Program-made: the position numbers and the translations under genes
Part shown: positions 1-9,290 of the stretch, in pieces
How positions within the stretch are numbered: position 1 is the stretch's first letter
Layout: the number at the start of each line of letters is the position of its first letter
Assembly (NCBI RefSeq): GCF_004522215.1
Contig: NZ_SDLR01000003.1
Coordinates: forward strand, 186,001-250,000
Direction: 5' to 3'
Length of the DNA stretch: 64,000 bases
Source: Ammoniphilus sp. YIM 78166
Lineage (GTDB): Bacteria; Bacillota; Bacilli; Aneurinibacillales; RAOX-1
The notes under the pieces: generated by a model
The model's input: only the letters and a program-made list of their open reading frames with translations
The model's database searches: none
Told to the model about the DNA's origin: nothing

Positions 1-495
1 CCTGCTCACATGGCGATGGTGGTGTCGTTAGGGGGCTCCCCGACGCCTATGGCATTCGGTGAAGTGTATTCTTCCTTGCAGCAAGGTGTCATTGATGGGC
101 AAGAGAACCCTGTTTCCCTTATCGAGAGTATGAGATTCTATGAAGTGAATAAGTATGCCACATTGGATGGACATGTTTATAATCCGTATGCCTTTATCAT
201 CAATGAGAGCTTATATCAGAGTTTCCCAGATGAATATAAACAGATTATCCAAGAAGAAGCTAAGAATTGGAGCGACTTACAACGAAAAATGAACCAAGAG
301 CAAGTGGCTAAGGGGATTGAAAACCTTAAGGGGCACGGCATGCAGGTCGAAACGTTGACGGATGAAGAAAAAGAGGCATTCCGCACAGCTACGCAACCCG
401 TCTATGATCGTTTCCGTAACGAATTAGGCGTGGAATTGATGGATAAAGTATTGAAGGCGGTTGAGGAAGCAGAAGCCAAGATGGCCAAGAAGTAG
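1..495 (+). CDS. TRAP transporter substrate-binding protein DctP, C-terminal part
   Basis: The reading frame is open from the first base, so the gene starts upstream of the window; 164 residues remain. It aligns by eye with the C-terminal halves of the two complete DctP proteins at 3820 and 10474. All share the motifs PTPMAFGEVY, GVIDGQENP (GVIDGLENP in one) and FYEVNKY. In the DctP family this half forms the second lobe of the periplasmic or lipid-anchored receptor that hands organic anions to the DctQM permease. No permease gene follows it, so it probably shares the only DctQM pair in the window, at 11584-13382. Family assignment is firm; the ligand is unknown. Confidence 0.93.
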   Translation, partial: PAHMAMVVSLGGSPTPMAFGEVYSSLQQGVIDGQENPVSLIESMRFYEVNKYATLDGHVYNPYAFIINESLYQSFPDEYKQIIQEEAKNWSDLQRKMNQEQVAKGIENLKGHGMQVETLTDEEKEAFRTATQPVYDRFRNELGVELMDKVLKAVEEAEAKMAKK

Positions 496-536
496 GATGA
501 TTACTAAAGACTATTATGATGCGGGGAGAATGATAT

Positions 537-851
537 ATGTTTTACGAAATGAGAACCTATACTATCAAAATTGGACAAGTTTCAACCTACCTTGAGCACT
601 TCGAAAAAGTGGGCCTGCCCATCATCTCGAAGTACGCTAGGCTAGTGGGATGGTGGTATACGGATATAGGTGAACTAAATCAGGTTATTCATATTTGGGA
701 ATATGAAAGCTTAGATGATCGGGCCAGCAGAAGAAAAGCACTATATGAAGATACGGACTGGTTAGAGAAATTTATTCCTATAGCCTTCCCTATGCTAGAG
801 AAGCAAGAATCGAAAATCATGTACGCAGCTAATTTTTCACCGATTAAATAA
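537..851 (+). CDS. NIPSNAP family protein
   Basis: A 104-residue protein beginning MFYEMRTYTIKIG, with the compact alpha-beta barrel pattern of NIPSNAP proteins: an N-terminal RTY strand, a central GWW and a HIWEYESLDDR segment. A GGGGAGA ribosome binding site lies just upstream of the ATG. In bacteria such small proteins often sit inside catabolic operons, and their biochemical function is generally unclear. Here it follows the DctP gene by 41 bases and is closed by a hairpin before the BenE-like permease. It is likely the last gene of the operon that starts upstream of the window. Family is likely; function is unknown. Confidence 0.8.
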   Translation: MFYEMRTYTIKIGQVSTYLEHFEKVGLPIISKYARLVGWWYTDIGELNQVIHIWEYESLDDRASRRKALYEDTDWLEKFIPIAFPMLEKQESKIMYAANFSPIK

Positions 852-889
852 AATTTTAAAATCTTTCAACTCCATACCAGCTTGCGGAT

Positions 890-918
890 ATCCCAAGTGT
901 ATTTACACCTGGGATTTT
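890..918 (+). terminator. Hairpin terminator after the NIPSNAP gene
   Basis: The stem ATCCCAAGTGTA (890-901) pairs with TACACCTGGGAT (904-915) with small imperfections and is followed by TTTT. It separates the dctP/NIPSNAP unit from benE. Confidence 0.6.
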
Positions 919-975
919 CCCCTTCTTAGAAAGGATGATCAGGGTGAAACTTCACCGAATTGAGGCTAGAAAAAA

Positions 976-2232
976 ATGAATACAGCACCGAAGTATCAAG
1001 AGATTCCCGTTCATAAACGGAATGGAGGTAAGGGTTTACCTCGATTACTATCCGATGTGAATGCTCAGAACACCTCAACGGGACTGATTTCCGCGACCTT
1101 AATGATGACAAGTCCCATTATCATGCTCTTTGAAGTCGCGGAAAATGGCGGATTGACTGTTCAGCAGACGATAAACTGGATGTTTGCCGCTTACTTGTTT
1201 GCTGGCTTGCTTGGCATCTATATGGCCATTCGATATCGGATACCTATTACAGGAGGGAGTTCCTTAACGGGGGTGGCCTTCTTGACAACGGTAGCTTCCC
1301 AATTTACGTATCCGGAAATGATCGGCGGTTTTATTATGTCTGGACTCATTATTTATTTAGTCGGTCTTTCCGGGATCTTCACCAGGATTATCAAATGGGT
1401 TCCAAGAGAAGTCATATCGGCGATGATGGCAGGACTCGTGGCCAGCTATGCCGTTCGAATGGTTCCTTCTTTTCGGGAAATGCCCCTAGTGGGTGGAGCA
1501 GCACTGATCAGTTTTTTATTATTTTTGAAGTACAGCAAGCGGATTTCTCCTGCCTTAGGGGCAATGGTCGTAGCCGCCTGCACTTTGGGACTGACCCAGA
1601 AGATTGAAATAGCCGACTTGCCGGTCCATCCCTTTCTCTTTAGCTGGCAGCCCCCGGAATTTACTTGGATGGCATTACTTACCTTGGCTCTCCCGTTGGC
1701 GATGCTCATACTTAGCAATGATGCGGCTGTCGGAGTGAGTGCCTTGCAATCCGCGGGATATAAACCTCCCATTAAACAGACTTTATGCACCAGTGGGATC
1801 TTCTCGATGATCACGAGCCTAGCTGGTGGACAATGTGCGAATATTGCAGGGATGATGTCGGCGATTTGTGCTTCGAGTGAATCAGGGCCCAATTCCAAGC
1901 GTTATATGGCGTCGGTAGTGTCAGGAATAGGAACGATCTTATTTGGCATCTTTGCTTGGCAGATTGTACCGTTAATCCAATCCTTACCCCAAGCACTCAT
2001 TACGATTTTAGCTGGATTCTCTTTAATTGGGGTTTTACTATCCAACTTGCAAACTGGGTTTTCAGGGAATAACTTTCCGATGAGTTCACTCCTGTCCTTT
2101 CTTATTGCCTTATCCAACGTCAGCTTTTTCCATATTAGCTCCGTCGTCTGGGCCTTGCTGTTAGGCGCTCTTGTATCGAAGACGATTGAAAAGCCGAATC
2201 GCCCTTTCGTTAAAGAGTCAAATAATGTTTAA
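976..2232 (+). CDS. benE: BenE-family (benzoate/H+ symporter-like) membrane permease
   Basis: A 418-residue, strongly hydrophobic protein with about 11-12 predicted membrane segments. It has BenE-type features: a first re-entrant region around GGSSLTGVAF, the segment LSNDAAVGVSALQSAGYKPP in the middle (about residues 246-265), and GGQCANIAGMMSAICAS further on. BenE relatives are proton symporters for benzoate and related aromatic acids. The neighbours here are aldehyde and hydroxyacid enzymes rather than aromatic-ring enzymes, so the substrate may be another carboxylate. A GAGG site lies 10 bases before the ATG. The gene is a single-gene unit between two hairpins. Family is firm; substrate is not. 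Confidence 0.82.
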   Translation: MNTAPKYQEIPVHKRNGGKGLPRLLSDVNAQNTSTGLISATLMMTSPIIMLFEVAENGGLTVQQTINWMFAAYLFAGLLGIYMAIRYRIPITGGSSLTGVAFLTTVASQFTYPEMIGGFIMSGLIIYLVGLSGIFTRIIKWVPREVISAMMAGLVASYAVRMVPSFREMPLVGGAALISFLLFLKYSKRISPALGAMVVAACTLGLTQKIEIADLPVHPFLFSWQPPEFTWMALLTLALPLAMLILSNDAAVGVSALQSAGYKPPIKQTLCTSGIFSMITSLAGGQCANIAGMMSAICASSESGPNSKRYMASVVSGIGTILFGIFAWQIVPLIQSLPQALITILAGFSLIGVLLSNLQTGFSGNNFPMSSLLSFLIALSNVSFFHISSVVWALLLGALVSKTIEKPNRPFVKESNNV

Positions 2233-2261
2233 AAACCCTAAGCGAAAGGCTTGGGGTTTTT
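2231..2261 (+). terminator. Rho-independent terminator after benE
   Basis: AAAACCCTAAGC, loop GAAA, then GGCTTGGGGTTTTT gives a stem with one G-T pair ending in a T run. It starts within the last base pairs of benE. Confidence 0.85.
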
Positions 2262-2455
2262 ATGTATGTGTTTAAGAACACCTGGCAGTGGATCTAAGTC
2301 ACACGATCATTCTTGGAAGACGAAATCATGATTGTAACGATTACCCATCGCTTTGAAGATCGAATTCAATTCTATGAGCTGATTGCAATCTCTATATTAT
2401 CGGATAGAGATCTTTTTCAAGAATGATTTAACTCTCTCATAGATAGAAAAAGATA

Positions 2456-2510
2456 TTGAAAATGTTTGAACCTTATAGTAATATCTTTTACAGGTAAGCT
2501 GGTAGGACCA
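2456..2510 (+). promoter_or_regulatory. Promoter with FadR/GntR-type operator (copy 1)
   Basis: -35 TTGAAA (2456-2461), 17-base spacer, -10 TAATAT (2479-2484), then the palindrome TGGTAGGACCA (2500-2510) just downstream of the expected transcription start. TGGTnnnACCA is the core typical of FadR-subfamily GntR regulators. The same arrangement occurs at 9133 and 15072, the last in front of a GntR gene, so these probably form one regulon in which the repressor blocks initiation. The 2262-2633 stretch holds no gene. Confidence 0.8.
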
Positions 2511-2633
2511 CACGACCACCTAACCGATTGACTTCCAAGGACCTTGCACTAAGCAATCCTGGTTGGTGAGGCAAGAAGGGAAGAAAATATACTTAATTCA
2601 TAGATTAGAAGGAGCAGGAAGGAGTAAGTGGAA

Positions 2634-3797
2634 GTGGAGAAATATAATTATTTTATGCCTACCCAAATGAAATGCGGGCAAGGCCTTGCTGGAAAAACTG
2701 GTATGTTTCTCAGGGAATATACAAGGGATAAAGTACTTATTGTGACTGACCCTGGGGTGAGAGGGGCGAACATCCTTCAACCGATTGAAGCCTCTTTGAG
2801 CGGAGAAGGTATTCGCTTTGACATCTTTGATCAAGTCGAACCCAACCCAACCACTCAGGTATTGGAAAAGGCTTTGAAGCTATTGGGGAATGGCAAATAT
2901 GACCTGATCTTGGGCGTTGGAGGGGGAAGCAGCCTAGATACGGCCAAAGCCATTGCTGCTATGGCAAATAACGGCGGGAACATCCTGGATTATGAAGGAG
3001 TAAACAAACTTCTCCATCCAGCACTTCCGATCGTAGCGATTCCTACTACGATTGGGACAGGCAGTGAAGGGACTCCCTCTACGGTAGTGACAAACTCCGA
3101 GACCCATTTCAAGACAGCGATTATCAGTCCCTATTTGTATCCGAAGCTAGCGATCTTGGACCCTGAGCTTGTGCTCCAACTGCCTTCTCCCATTGTTGCT
3201 GCAACCGGCATGGATGCGCTTACCCATGCCATCGAATCGTATACCTCGAAATACGCTAGCCCGGTTAGCCAGGCCTTGGCGATACAAGCCGCGAAAATGA
3301 TTGGGGAGAACCTAAAGAAAGCTTATTTTGTAGGAACGGACATGCAAAGCAAAGAGAACATGCTTGTTGCTTCATTCATGGCCGGAGTGGCCTTTGCCCA
3401 ATCCCGTTTAGGAAATGTGCATGCGATCTCCCATACCTTTGGGGGCGTATTCAATATCCCTCATGGAATTGCCAACGCAACGCTCTTGCCTTATGTCCTA
3501 GCCTATAATCTGCCAGCCTGTCCCAAAAGATACAGGGACATTGCGATTGCGTTAGGTGAAGATGTCACTGGTCTATCGGAAATGGAAGCAGGGAAAAAAG
3601 CGATCCAGGCCGTGGTAAGCCTCAATGAGACGCTGAACATTCCTAACAATATCAAGGATTTGGGAGTTTCATTGGAATATTTGCAGCAAATGATAAGCGA
3701 CTCGATGAGAAGCGGGAATGTATTGGCGAATCCTAGATTGACTTCCGACAAGGATATCAAGCAAATCATTGAAAGTGCGTATTACGGAGTATTGTAA
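2634..3797 (+). CDS. Iron-containing (group III) alcohol dehydrogenase, copy 1
   Basis: A 387-residue NAD(P)-dependent dehydrogenase. The Rossmann signature GVGGGSS is at 94-100. The four expected metal ligands are visible as Asp194 and His198 (GMDALTHAIE), His263 and His277 (NVHAISH and IPHG). GTG at 2634 is preferred because AAGGAG lies 9 bases upstream and the N-terminus then matches the paralogue at 9291 exactly in length; GTG at 2628 is too close to the site. It is first in an operon with dctP, aldehyde dehydrogenase and glcDF. Near residue 140 it reads IGTGSEGTPSTV where the paralogue has AGTGSEVTNSTV, a change next to the nucleotide site. It could be a 4-hydroxybutyrate or diol dehydrogenase, or a hydroxyacid-oxoacid transhydrogenase. 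Confidence 0.9.
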   Translation: MEKYNYFMPTQMKCGQGLAGKTGMFLREYTRDKVLIVTDPGVRGANILQPIEASLSGEGIRFDIFDQVEPNPTTQVLEKALKLLGNGKYDLILGVGGGSSLDTAKAIAAMANNGGNILDYEGVNKLLHPALPIVAIPTTIGTGSEGTPSTVVTNSETHFKTAIISPYLYPKLAILDPELVLQLPSPIVAATGMDALTHAIESYTSKYASPVSQALAIQAAKMIGENLKKAYFVGTDMQSKENMLVASFMAGVAFAQSRLGNVHAISHTFGGVFNIPHGIANATLLPYVLAYNLPACPKRYRDIAIALGEDVTGLSEMEAGKKAIQAVVSLNETLNIPNNIKDLGVSLEYLQQMISDSMRSGNVLANPRLTSDKDIKQIIESAYYGVL

Positions 3798-3819
3798 ACA
3801 TAAAAAAGGGGGAAAAGTC

Positions 3820-4866
3820 ATGAAAAAATTCTTCTTATCTATGGCATTAACACTAGCGGTGGGATCTGTGCTATCGGCATGCAGTTCATCGGATAAACCG
3901 ACTGATGCAGCAACATCCGGAGCAGGGCAAGTCTATGAAATCAAAATTGCGCACTCCGCTCCAGCAACGGATGACCGCCTGGAAACCTCATTACAGGAAT
4001 TCAAAAAAGAAGTGGAAGCAAAAAGTAACGGCGCCATTAAGATCAGTACCTTCCCAGCCAATCAGCTCGGCGGGGAAAGAGAGCAGCTTGAAGGCGTGCA
4101 ATTGGGATCGATCCACATGGCTGCGATTACGACAGGACCCTTGCCTAGTATTTTTAAGCAATCGATGATTTTTGACATGCCGTATCTCTTTAAAAATGAC
4201 AAGATAGCTTATGAAGTGCTAGATGGTCCGGTGGGTCAGGACATTCTCCAAAAGATGGCGAATGAGACAGGAGTCCGCGGCTTGGCATGGGGCGAGAATG
4301 GGTTCAGGCATTTCACGAACAGCAAGAGGCCAATCCGAAAGCCGGAAGACCTGAAAGGTTTGAAAATCAGAACGCAAGAAAATCCTGCGCACATGGATCT
4401 AGTAACCGCATTGAAAGCTAGTCCTACACCGATGGCCTTCGGTGAAGTATATTCCTCTTTGCAGCAGGGCGTCATTGATGGACAAGAAAACCCGGTTTCC
4501 TTAATTGAAAGCGTACGTTTCTATGAAGTGAATAAACATGCGACATTGGATGGTCATGTTTATAGTCCCTATGTCCTCATGATTAATGATGTATTCTATC
4601 AAGGGTTGCCGGCTGAACTTCAAGCCTTGTTATCGGATGCAGCGAAAAATTGGAGCGCTTTGGAGCGAGACTTAAATCAAAAGCAGGAAGCTGCTGGAAT
4701 TGAAAACCTCAAGGCCAATGGCATGGAAGTGATCACACTGACGGATAAAGAGAAGACGGCATTCCAAGTAGCGACTAAATCGGTTTATGAAAAGTATCGC
4801 AGCGAATTAGGCGCGGAATTGGTAGACCAAGTTTTAGCTGCGGTAGCCGAAGCGGAAAAGAAGTAG
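3820..4866 (+). CDS. dctP: TRAP transporter substrate-binding lipoprotein DctP, copy 2
   Basis: A 348-residue exported receptor. The N-terminus is a lipoprotein signal (MKKFFLSMAL, hydrophobic core, lipobox LSAC with Cys around 22), so the protein should be tethered to the outer face of the membrane. The DctP fold is shown by IKIAHSAPATDDR, NQLGGEREQLEGVQLG, GLKIRTQENPAHM and PTPMAFGEVY. The Arg in the KIRT segment is the residue that usually salt-bridges the ligand carboxylate in this family. ATG at 3820 has a GGGGGA site and follows the dehydrogenase by 22 bases. No permease is in this operon; the DctQM pair at 11584 is the likely partner. Confidence 0.94.
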   Translation: MKKFFLSMALTLAVGSVLSACSSSDKPTDAATSGAGQVYEIKIAHSAPATDDRLETSLQEFKKEVEAKSNGAIKISTFPANQLGGEREQLEGVQLGSIHMAAITTGPLPSIFKQSMIFDMPYLFKNDKIAYEVLDGPVGQDILQKMANETGVRGLAWGENGFRHFTNSKRPIRKPEDLKGLKIRTQENPAHMDLVTALKASPTPMAFGEVYSSLQQGVIDGQENPVSLIESVRFYEVNKHATLDGHVYSPYVLMINDVFYQGLPAELQALLSDAAKNWSALERDLNQKQEAAGIENLKANGMEVITLTDKEKTAFQVATKSVYEKYRSELGAELVDQVLAAVAEAEKK

Positions 4867-4895
4867 AAGAGAGAAATGAACATGGAGGGATTTAA

Positions 4896-6329
4896 ATGTT
4901 GTATATAAATGGGGAATTTTGTAACGCTCAGTCCAATAAAACGTTTGATGTGATCAACCCGGCTACAGGTGAAGTGGTCCGGACAGTAGCTAAGGGCGGA
5001 GCTGCAGATGCTCAAGCTGCCATTGATGCAGCCCAAGAAGCGTTCAAGCCATGGTCCCGTCTAACGGCTAAGGACCGCTACGCTTATCTGAAAAAGACGG
5101 CTGACATCCTTCGTGGCCGTACGGATGAGATTGCCCAATTGATTACCCTGGAAATGGGCAAGCCTCTTGCGGAAGCAAAGGGTGAAATTGGGCTTGCGAT
5201 TGATTATCTTGACTGGTATGCGGAAGAAGGAAAGCGCATCTACGGAGATACCATTCCTGCATCGACTCCGAACAAGCGATTGATGGTCCTTCGTCAGCCT
5301 GTTGGTGTCGTTGGGGCGATCACGCCGTGGAATTTCCCGATTGCCATGATCACCCGCAAGCTGGCGCCTGCTCTGGCTGCTGGATGTACAATGATCGTGA
5401 AGGCTGCATCAGCCACGCCGCTGGCTGCTATTGAAGTATTCAAGGCGTTGCATGAAGCGGGGGTGCCGAAGGGGGTTGCGAATCTGGTAAACGGTTCTGC
5501 ATCAGAAGTCGTAGGCACCTTGATGGCCAGTCCCGTTGTTCGCAAAATCACGTTTACGGGATCAACAGAAGTAGGGAAGGAACTCGTGCGTCAGTCGGCA
5601 GATACCATGAAGAAAGTGTCCATGGAGTTGGGCGGACACGCTCCGTTTCTTGTTTTTGAAGATGCTGATTTAGAGAAAGCGGCAGAGGGTGCCATTGCCA
5701 GCAAGTTCCGCAACGCCGGCCAAACTTGCGTTTGCACCAACCGAATTTATGTGCAGAAGTCGGTGGCTGACGAGTTTGCTGCGATCATGGCTGAAAAAAT
5801 GAAGCGGCTTGTCATGGGTAACGGGCTGCAAGAAGGTGTTACCATCGGTCCGATGATTGATCGCGCGGCCATGGATAAAGCACAAGAGCATATTGATGAT
5901 GCCGTCGAAAAAGGGGCCACCCTTCTGTCTGGAGGAAGCAAGGTTACAGAAGGCGAGCTTGAAAAAGGCTGCTTCTTCGCTCCAACGGTATTGCTCAATG
6001 CCACCCATGAGATGAAAATTGCCTATGAGGAAACCTTCGGGCCGGTTGCTCCGATCTTCACCTTCGAAACTGAGGAAGAGGTTATCCGATACGCCAATGA
6101 TACCGTATATGGCCTAGCTTCCTATGTATACACGAAAGATGGTTCTCGCATGTTCCGCGTAGCGGAAGCCCTGGATTATGGCATAGTTGGAATTAACGAT
6201 GCCCTGCCTACAGTCGCACAGGCGCCTTTTGGCGGCATCAAGGAATCTGGCGTTGGGCGCGAAGGTGGAAAGTACGGCATTGAGGATTATTTGGAGTATA
6301 AATTCCTGTCCCTGCAGTTGGACATATAA
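4896..6329 (+). CDS. NAD(P)-dependent aldehyde dehydrogenase (succinate-semialdehyde/glycolaldehyde type)
   Basis: A 477-residue ALDH superfamily enzyme. The motif TPWNFP (Asn146), catalytic base Glu244 (MELGGHAP) and nucleophile Cys278 (NAGQTCVCTNR) are present, so it should be active. It oxidises an aldehyde to the acid. It resembles the SSADH/lactaldehyde/glycolaldehyde branch, but substrate cannot be read from sequence. The segment usually read KPA is KAASATP here. It follows dctP by 29 bases with a GGAGG site and precedes glcD by 13 bases. Operon order supports alcohol to aldehyde to acid, with the iron dehydrogenase supplying the aldehyde. Confidence 0.92.
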   Translation: MLYINGEFCNAQSNKTFDVINPATGEVVRTVAKGGAADAQAAIDAAQEAFKPWSRLTAKDRYAYLKKTADILRGRTDEIAQLITLEMGKPLAEAKGEIGLAIDYLDWYAEEGKRIYGDTIPASTPNKRLMVLRQPVGVVGAITPWNFPIAMITRKLAPALAAGCTMIVKAASATPLAAIEVFKALHEAGVPKGVANLVNGSASEVVGTLMASPVVRKITFTGSTEVGKELVRQSADTMKKVSMELGGHAPFLVFEDADLEKAAEGAIASKFRNAGQTCVCTNRIYVQKSVADEFAAIMAEKMKRLVMGNGLQEGVTIGPMIDRAAMDKAQEHIDDAVEKGATLLSGGSKVTEGELEKGCFFAPTVLLNATHEMKIAYEETFGPVAPIFTFETEEEVIRYANDTVYGLASYVYTKDGSRMFRVAEALDYGIVGINDALPTVAQAPFGGIKESGVGREGGKYGIEDYLEYKFLSLQLDI

Positions 6330-6342
6330 AAGGATGATCATC

Positions 6343-7767
6343 ATGGCTTACAGAAGAGTTGATATTGAGATCATACGCCAGATTCGTTCAAAGATTGCCG
6401 ATGATAAGCGCGTCATGACGGAAAAGCAGGATTTGGCAGGTTATTCCTATGATGGCTCGTTCGGCAGTTATATGCCGGAAGTCGTGGTTCAGCCGAAGAG
6501 TACTGAAGAAGTGGCTGCTATCGTGAAGCTAGCTTATGAGAATACCATTCCGATCATCCCGCGGGGACAGTCCACCTCCCTTTCCGGTGGCCCGCTGCCT
6601 GTGGAGGGCGGCATTGTGCTGGATTTGTCCAAGATGGATCAGAAGCTGGAGGTCATTGTGGACGATCTGATCGTTGTGGTCTCGCCTGGCGTGCTTACCG
6701 GTAATATCCATGCAGCTGCCGAGAGGGCGGGTCTCATGTACCCGCCTGATCCCAGCAGCTCTGCGGTCTCCACGATCGGGGGAAATCTGGCGGAGAATTC
6801 CGGCGGGCCGCGTGGGCTGAAATATGGCGTGACCAAGGATTATGTATTGGGTTTAGAGTTGGTGACGCCGCAAGGAGAGATCATCCGCACGGGTGGGCGC
6901 ACCGTGAAGAACGTAACGGGCTATGATCTGACCAAGCTCATTGTGGGTTCGGAAGGAACGCTCGGGATCATCACGGAAGCGACGCTGCAGCTTATTCCAA
7001 AGCCGCTGGGAACAGCTACCTTGATGGCCATCTTTGACGATATCGTGACATCGGGGGAAGCGATTTCCAAGGTCCTTACCTCAGGCATCCTGCCTGCAAA
7101 GATGGAGATTATGGACCAGGCCTGCATTCAAGCCGTTGAATCGTATAAGCCAAGCGGACTGCCTGTGGATGCCGAAGCGATCATACTGATTGAGGTGGAC
7201 GGGCATCCGCGTGCCGTCGAAGAAGAAATAAAGGAAGCGGCCCAGATCTGCGAAACGATTGGGGCGCGCAGCGTGCGAATAGCCAGTACGCAAGCTGAGC
7301 GCGAAAGTCTCTGGAAGGCGCGGAAAATGGTTTCACCGGCCATTACCCGGGTCAAGCCGACGAAAATTTCTGAGGATGCTACGGTTCCGCGCAGCCAGAT
7401 TCCGGAAATGTTTGCGCGCTTAAAAAAGATTCGCGAAAAATATAAGGTCAATCTCGTTGTATTTGGGCATGCGGGCGATGGCAATCTTCATCCCAATATC
7501 GTTGCGGATAAACGGGATAAGGAAGAAATGAAACGCGTAGAGAAGGCCGTTGCTGAGATTTTTGAAACAGCCATTGAATTGGGAGGCACGCTTTCCGGGG
7601 AGCATGGCATCGGTAATATGAAGGCGCCGTTCATGGAGATGGAGCTGGGTGCTGCAGGGCTGGACATGATGAGGCGGATCAAAGAGAGCTGGGATCCGAA
7701 GAACATCATGAATCCAGGGAAGATTTTCCCGGAGCCGGGACAGAAGCTCAACTTAACGGAAGGGTAG
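6343..7767 (+). CDS. glcD: FAD-linked 2-hydroxyacid oxidase subunit, GlcD family
   Basis: A 474-residue flavoprotein of the VAO/PCMH fold. The FAD-binding N-terminal half contains PRGQSTSLSGG, YPPDPSSSAVSTIGGNLAENSGG and NVTGYDLTKL. The C-terminal cap has the HAGDGNLHPN signature with its conserved histidines and GEHGIGNMK. Relatives oxidise glycolate, D-lactate or D-2-hydroxyglutarate and pass electrons to a partner iron-sulfur protein. ATG 6343 lies 13 bases after the aldehyde dehydrogenase stop; an in-frame upstream extension would overlap that gene and lacks a site. It is followed without a gap by glcF. The exact hydroxyacid is inferred only. Confidence 0.93.
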   Translation: MAYRRVDIEIIRQIRSKIADDKRVMTEKQDLAGYSYDGSFGSYMPEVVVQPKSTEEVAAIVKLAYENTIPIIPRGQSTSLSGGPLPVEGGIVLDLSKMDQKLEVIVDDLIVVVSPGVLTGNIHAAAERAGLMYPPDPSSSAVSTIGGNLAENSGGPRGLKYGVTKDYVLGLELVTPQGEIIRTGGRTVKNVTGYDLTKLIVGSEGTLGIITEATLQLIPKPLGTATLMAIFDDIVTSGEAISKVLTSGILPAKMEIMDQACIQAVESYKPSGLPVDAEAIILIEVDGHPRAVEEEIKEAAQICETIGARSVRIASTQAERESLWKARKMVSPAITRVKPTKISEDATVPRSQIPEMFARLKKIREKYKVNLVVFGHAGDGNLHPNIVADKRDKEEMKRVEKAVAEIFETAIELGGTLSGEHGIGNMKAPFMEMELGAAGLDMMRRIKESWDPKNIMNPGKIFPEPGQKLNLTEG

Positions 7768-9074
7768 TGAACAACATGACGAAGGGAATGGTCTTGCCAT
7801 ACGACGAAACGGTCCAGTGCGTCCAATGCGGCTACTGCTTGCCGGCTTGTCCTACCTACCTGACGATGGAAAAGGAGACCCATTCGCCGCGCGGGCGGAT
7901 CAATCTGGTGAAAATGGCAGCCGAGGGTCACCTCACTCTGGATGAGCTGGAAAAGCCGATTGACCTTTGCCTTGGGTGCCGCGCTTGTGAGACAGCCTGC
8001 CCGTCAGGGGTGCAATACGGCAAAATCCTGGAAGATACGAAGGAAGTCCTGGCTGAGCATAAAGGAAAGAGAACCTCCAAAAAGGTCCGTTGGATTCAGG
8101 ACAAGCTATTTCGGGATGTCTTCCCTGAATCAAAAAAACTGCAGCTTGCTGCGGATCTTATCTGGCTATACCAATCGACGGGAGTTCAGTCATTGGCTAA
8201 TAAAGGGAAGCTGAATCGCGTGCTTCCTGAAAATCTCTGGGCATTTGAGGAAGTGCTCCCGGAGGTGAGTTCCCCTGCGGAGCGCAGAAAGAGGCCTCAT
8301 CGGTTTGAACCTCCAGCGGAAACGGCACCCCGGTTTAAAGTAGCCTTTTTTGTCGGCTGTGTGATGGACGCCATTTTTGAAAAAATCAATCGCTTATCCA
8401 TGGAATTGCTGGCTCTGTCAGGCTGCGAGGTTCAAGTCATCCGCGAACAGACCTGCTGCGGTGCGCTCCATGCCCACGCCGGGAGGCGAGACGACACGAA
8501 AGTGCTGGCTAAGCAAAACATCGAGGCTTTTGAAAAGATGGACGTGGACTTCATCGTGAATAATGCGGGAGGCTGCGGCGCGATGCTCGTTGAGTACCAC
8601 CATCTTTTTCATGGGGATCCGGAGTGGGAAGATCGCTCCAAAGCATTTGTGGCCAAAGTTCGCGATATTAGCGAGGTGCTTGCGCAGTGCGAACTGCCGC
8701 TTACGAACCCTATTCATGAAATTGTCACATACCAGCGCTCCTGCCACATGACCAATGTACAGAAAATCACGAAGGAGCCATTAGATCTCATCAAGCGCAT
8801 TCCAGGCGTTACTTTCAGAGAAATGGCCAATCCTAACATGTGCTGCGGGTCTGCTGGGATCTATAATGTAGTGAACTACGAGGAATCCATGGAGGTTCTC
8901 GATGTCAAAATGCAAACGGTAAAAGAAACCCGAGCGACGGTGATCATCACGACCAATCCAGGCTGTTTATTGCAAATGAAGCTGGGAGTGAAACGTGAAC
9001 AGGATAGGGTGCCTAGTCGGTCAAGAGCCGTTCATTTAGTAGAATTGCTTGCTGAATCTGCAGGTTTGGTTTAA
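7767..9074 (+). CDS. glcF: Iron-sulfur subunit of 2-hydroxyacid oxidase, GlcF family
   Basis: A protein of up to 435 residues with two 4Fe-4S motifs of ferredoxin type (Cys18, 21, 24, 28 and Cys68, 71, 74, 78), followed by two CCG domains marked by TCCGALHAHAG and MCCGSAGIYN. It takes electrons from GlcD and probably feeds the quinone pool. The GTG start at 7767 shares one base with the glcD stop. An ATG at 7776 is the better-spaced alternative to the AAGGG site and would shorten the protein by three residues. Together with glcD it forms a two-subunit oxidase; no separate GlcE-like FAD subunit is seen. Confidence 0.93.
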   Translation: MNNMTKGMVLPYDETVQCVQCGYCLPACPTYLTMEKETHSPRGRINLVKMAAEGHLTLDELEKPIDLCLGCRACETACPSGVQYGKILEDTKEVLAEHKGKRTSKKVRWIQDKLFRDVFPESKKLQLAADLIWLYQSTGVQSLANKGKLNRVLPENLWAFEEVLPEVSSPAERRKRPHRFEPPAETAPRFKVAFFVGCVMDAIFEKINRLSMELLALSGCEVQVIREQTCCGALHAHAGRRDDTKVLAKQNIEAFEKMDVDFIVNNAGGCGAMLVEYHHLFHGDPEWEDRSKAFVAKVRDISEVLAQCELPLTNPIHEIVTYQRSCHMTNVQKITKEPLDLIKRIPGVTFREMANPNMCCGSAGIYNVVNYEESMEVLDVKMQTVKETRATVIITTNPGCLLQMKLGVKREQDRVPSRSRAVHLVELLAESAGLV

Positions 9075-9132
9075 TAGAATAACAGTTTAATAGTTATTCT
9101 TTCCTGTTTGCAATCAAATTTGTTTCTATGTA

Positions 9133-9186
9133 TTGATAATTATAGTATTTTATAGTAGTATCATTAAAGGTAAGGTGGTCCTACCA
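9133..9186 (+). promoter_or_regulatory. Promoter with FadR/GntR-type operator (copy 2)
   Basis: -35 TTGATA (9133-9138), 17-base spacer, -10 TAGTAT (9156-9161) and operator TGGTCCTACCA (9176-9186), which is the exact reverse complement of the core at 2500. It controls the second dehydrogenase/TRAP operon. The flanking GGTAAG and TACCGG words are also shared with the other copies. Confidence 0.8.
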
Positions 9187-9290
9187 CATAGCCACACTAC
9201 CGGATAAGATCAAAACATTCATTAAAATCGGAAAGGGTGGACAACCCTTTCCACCTGTAAAGTTTTAGAGATAAAAGAGGAGGGGTATAT

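Noticed and set aside
1446..1898. Long open frames opposite benE, dctP, ALDH and other genes
   Set aside because: They lie inside strongly supported genes, have no ribosome sites and show no family motifs, so they are reading-frame shadows.
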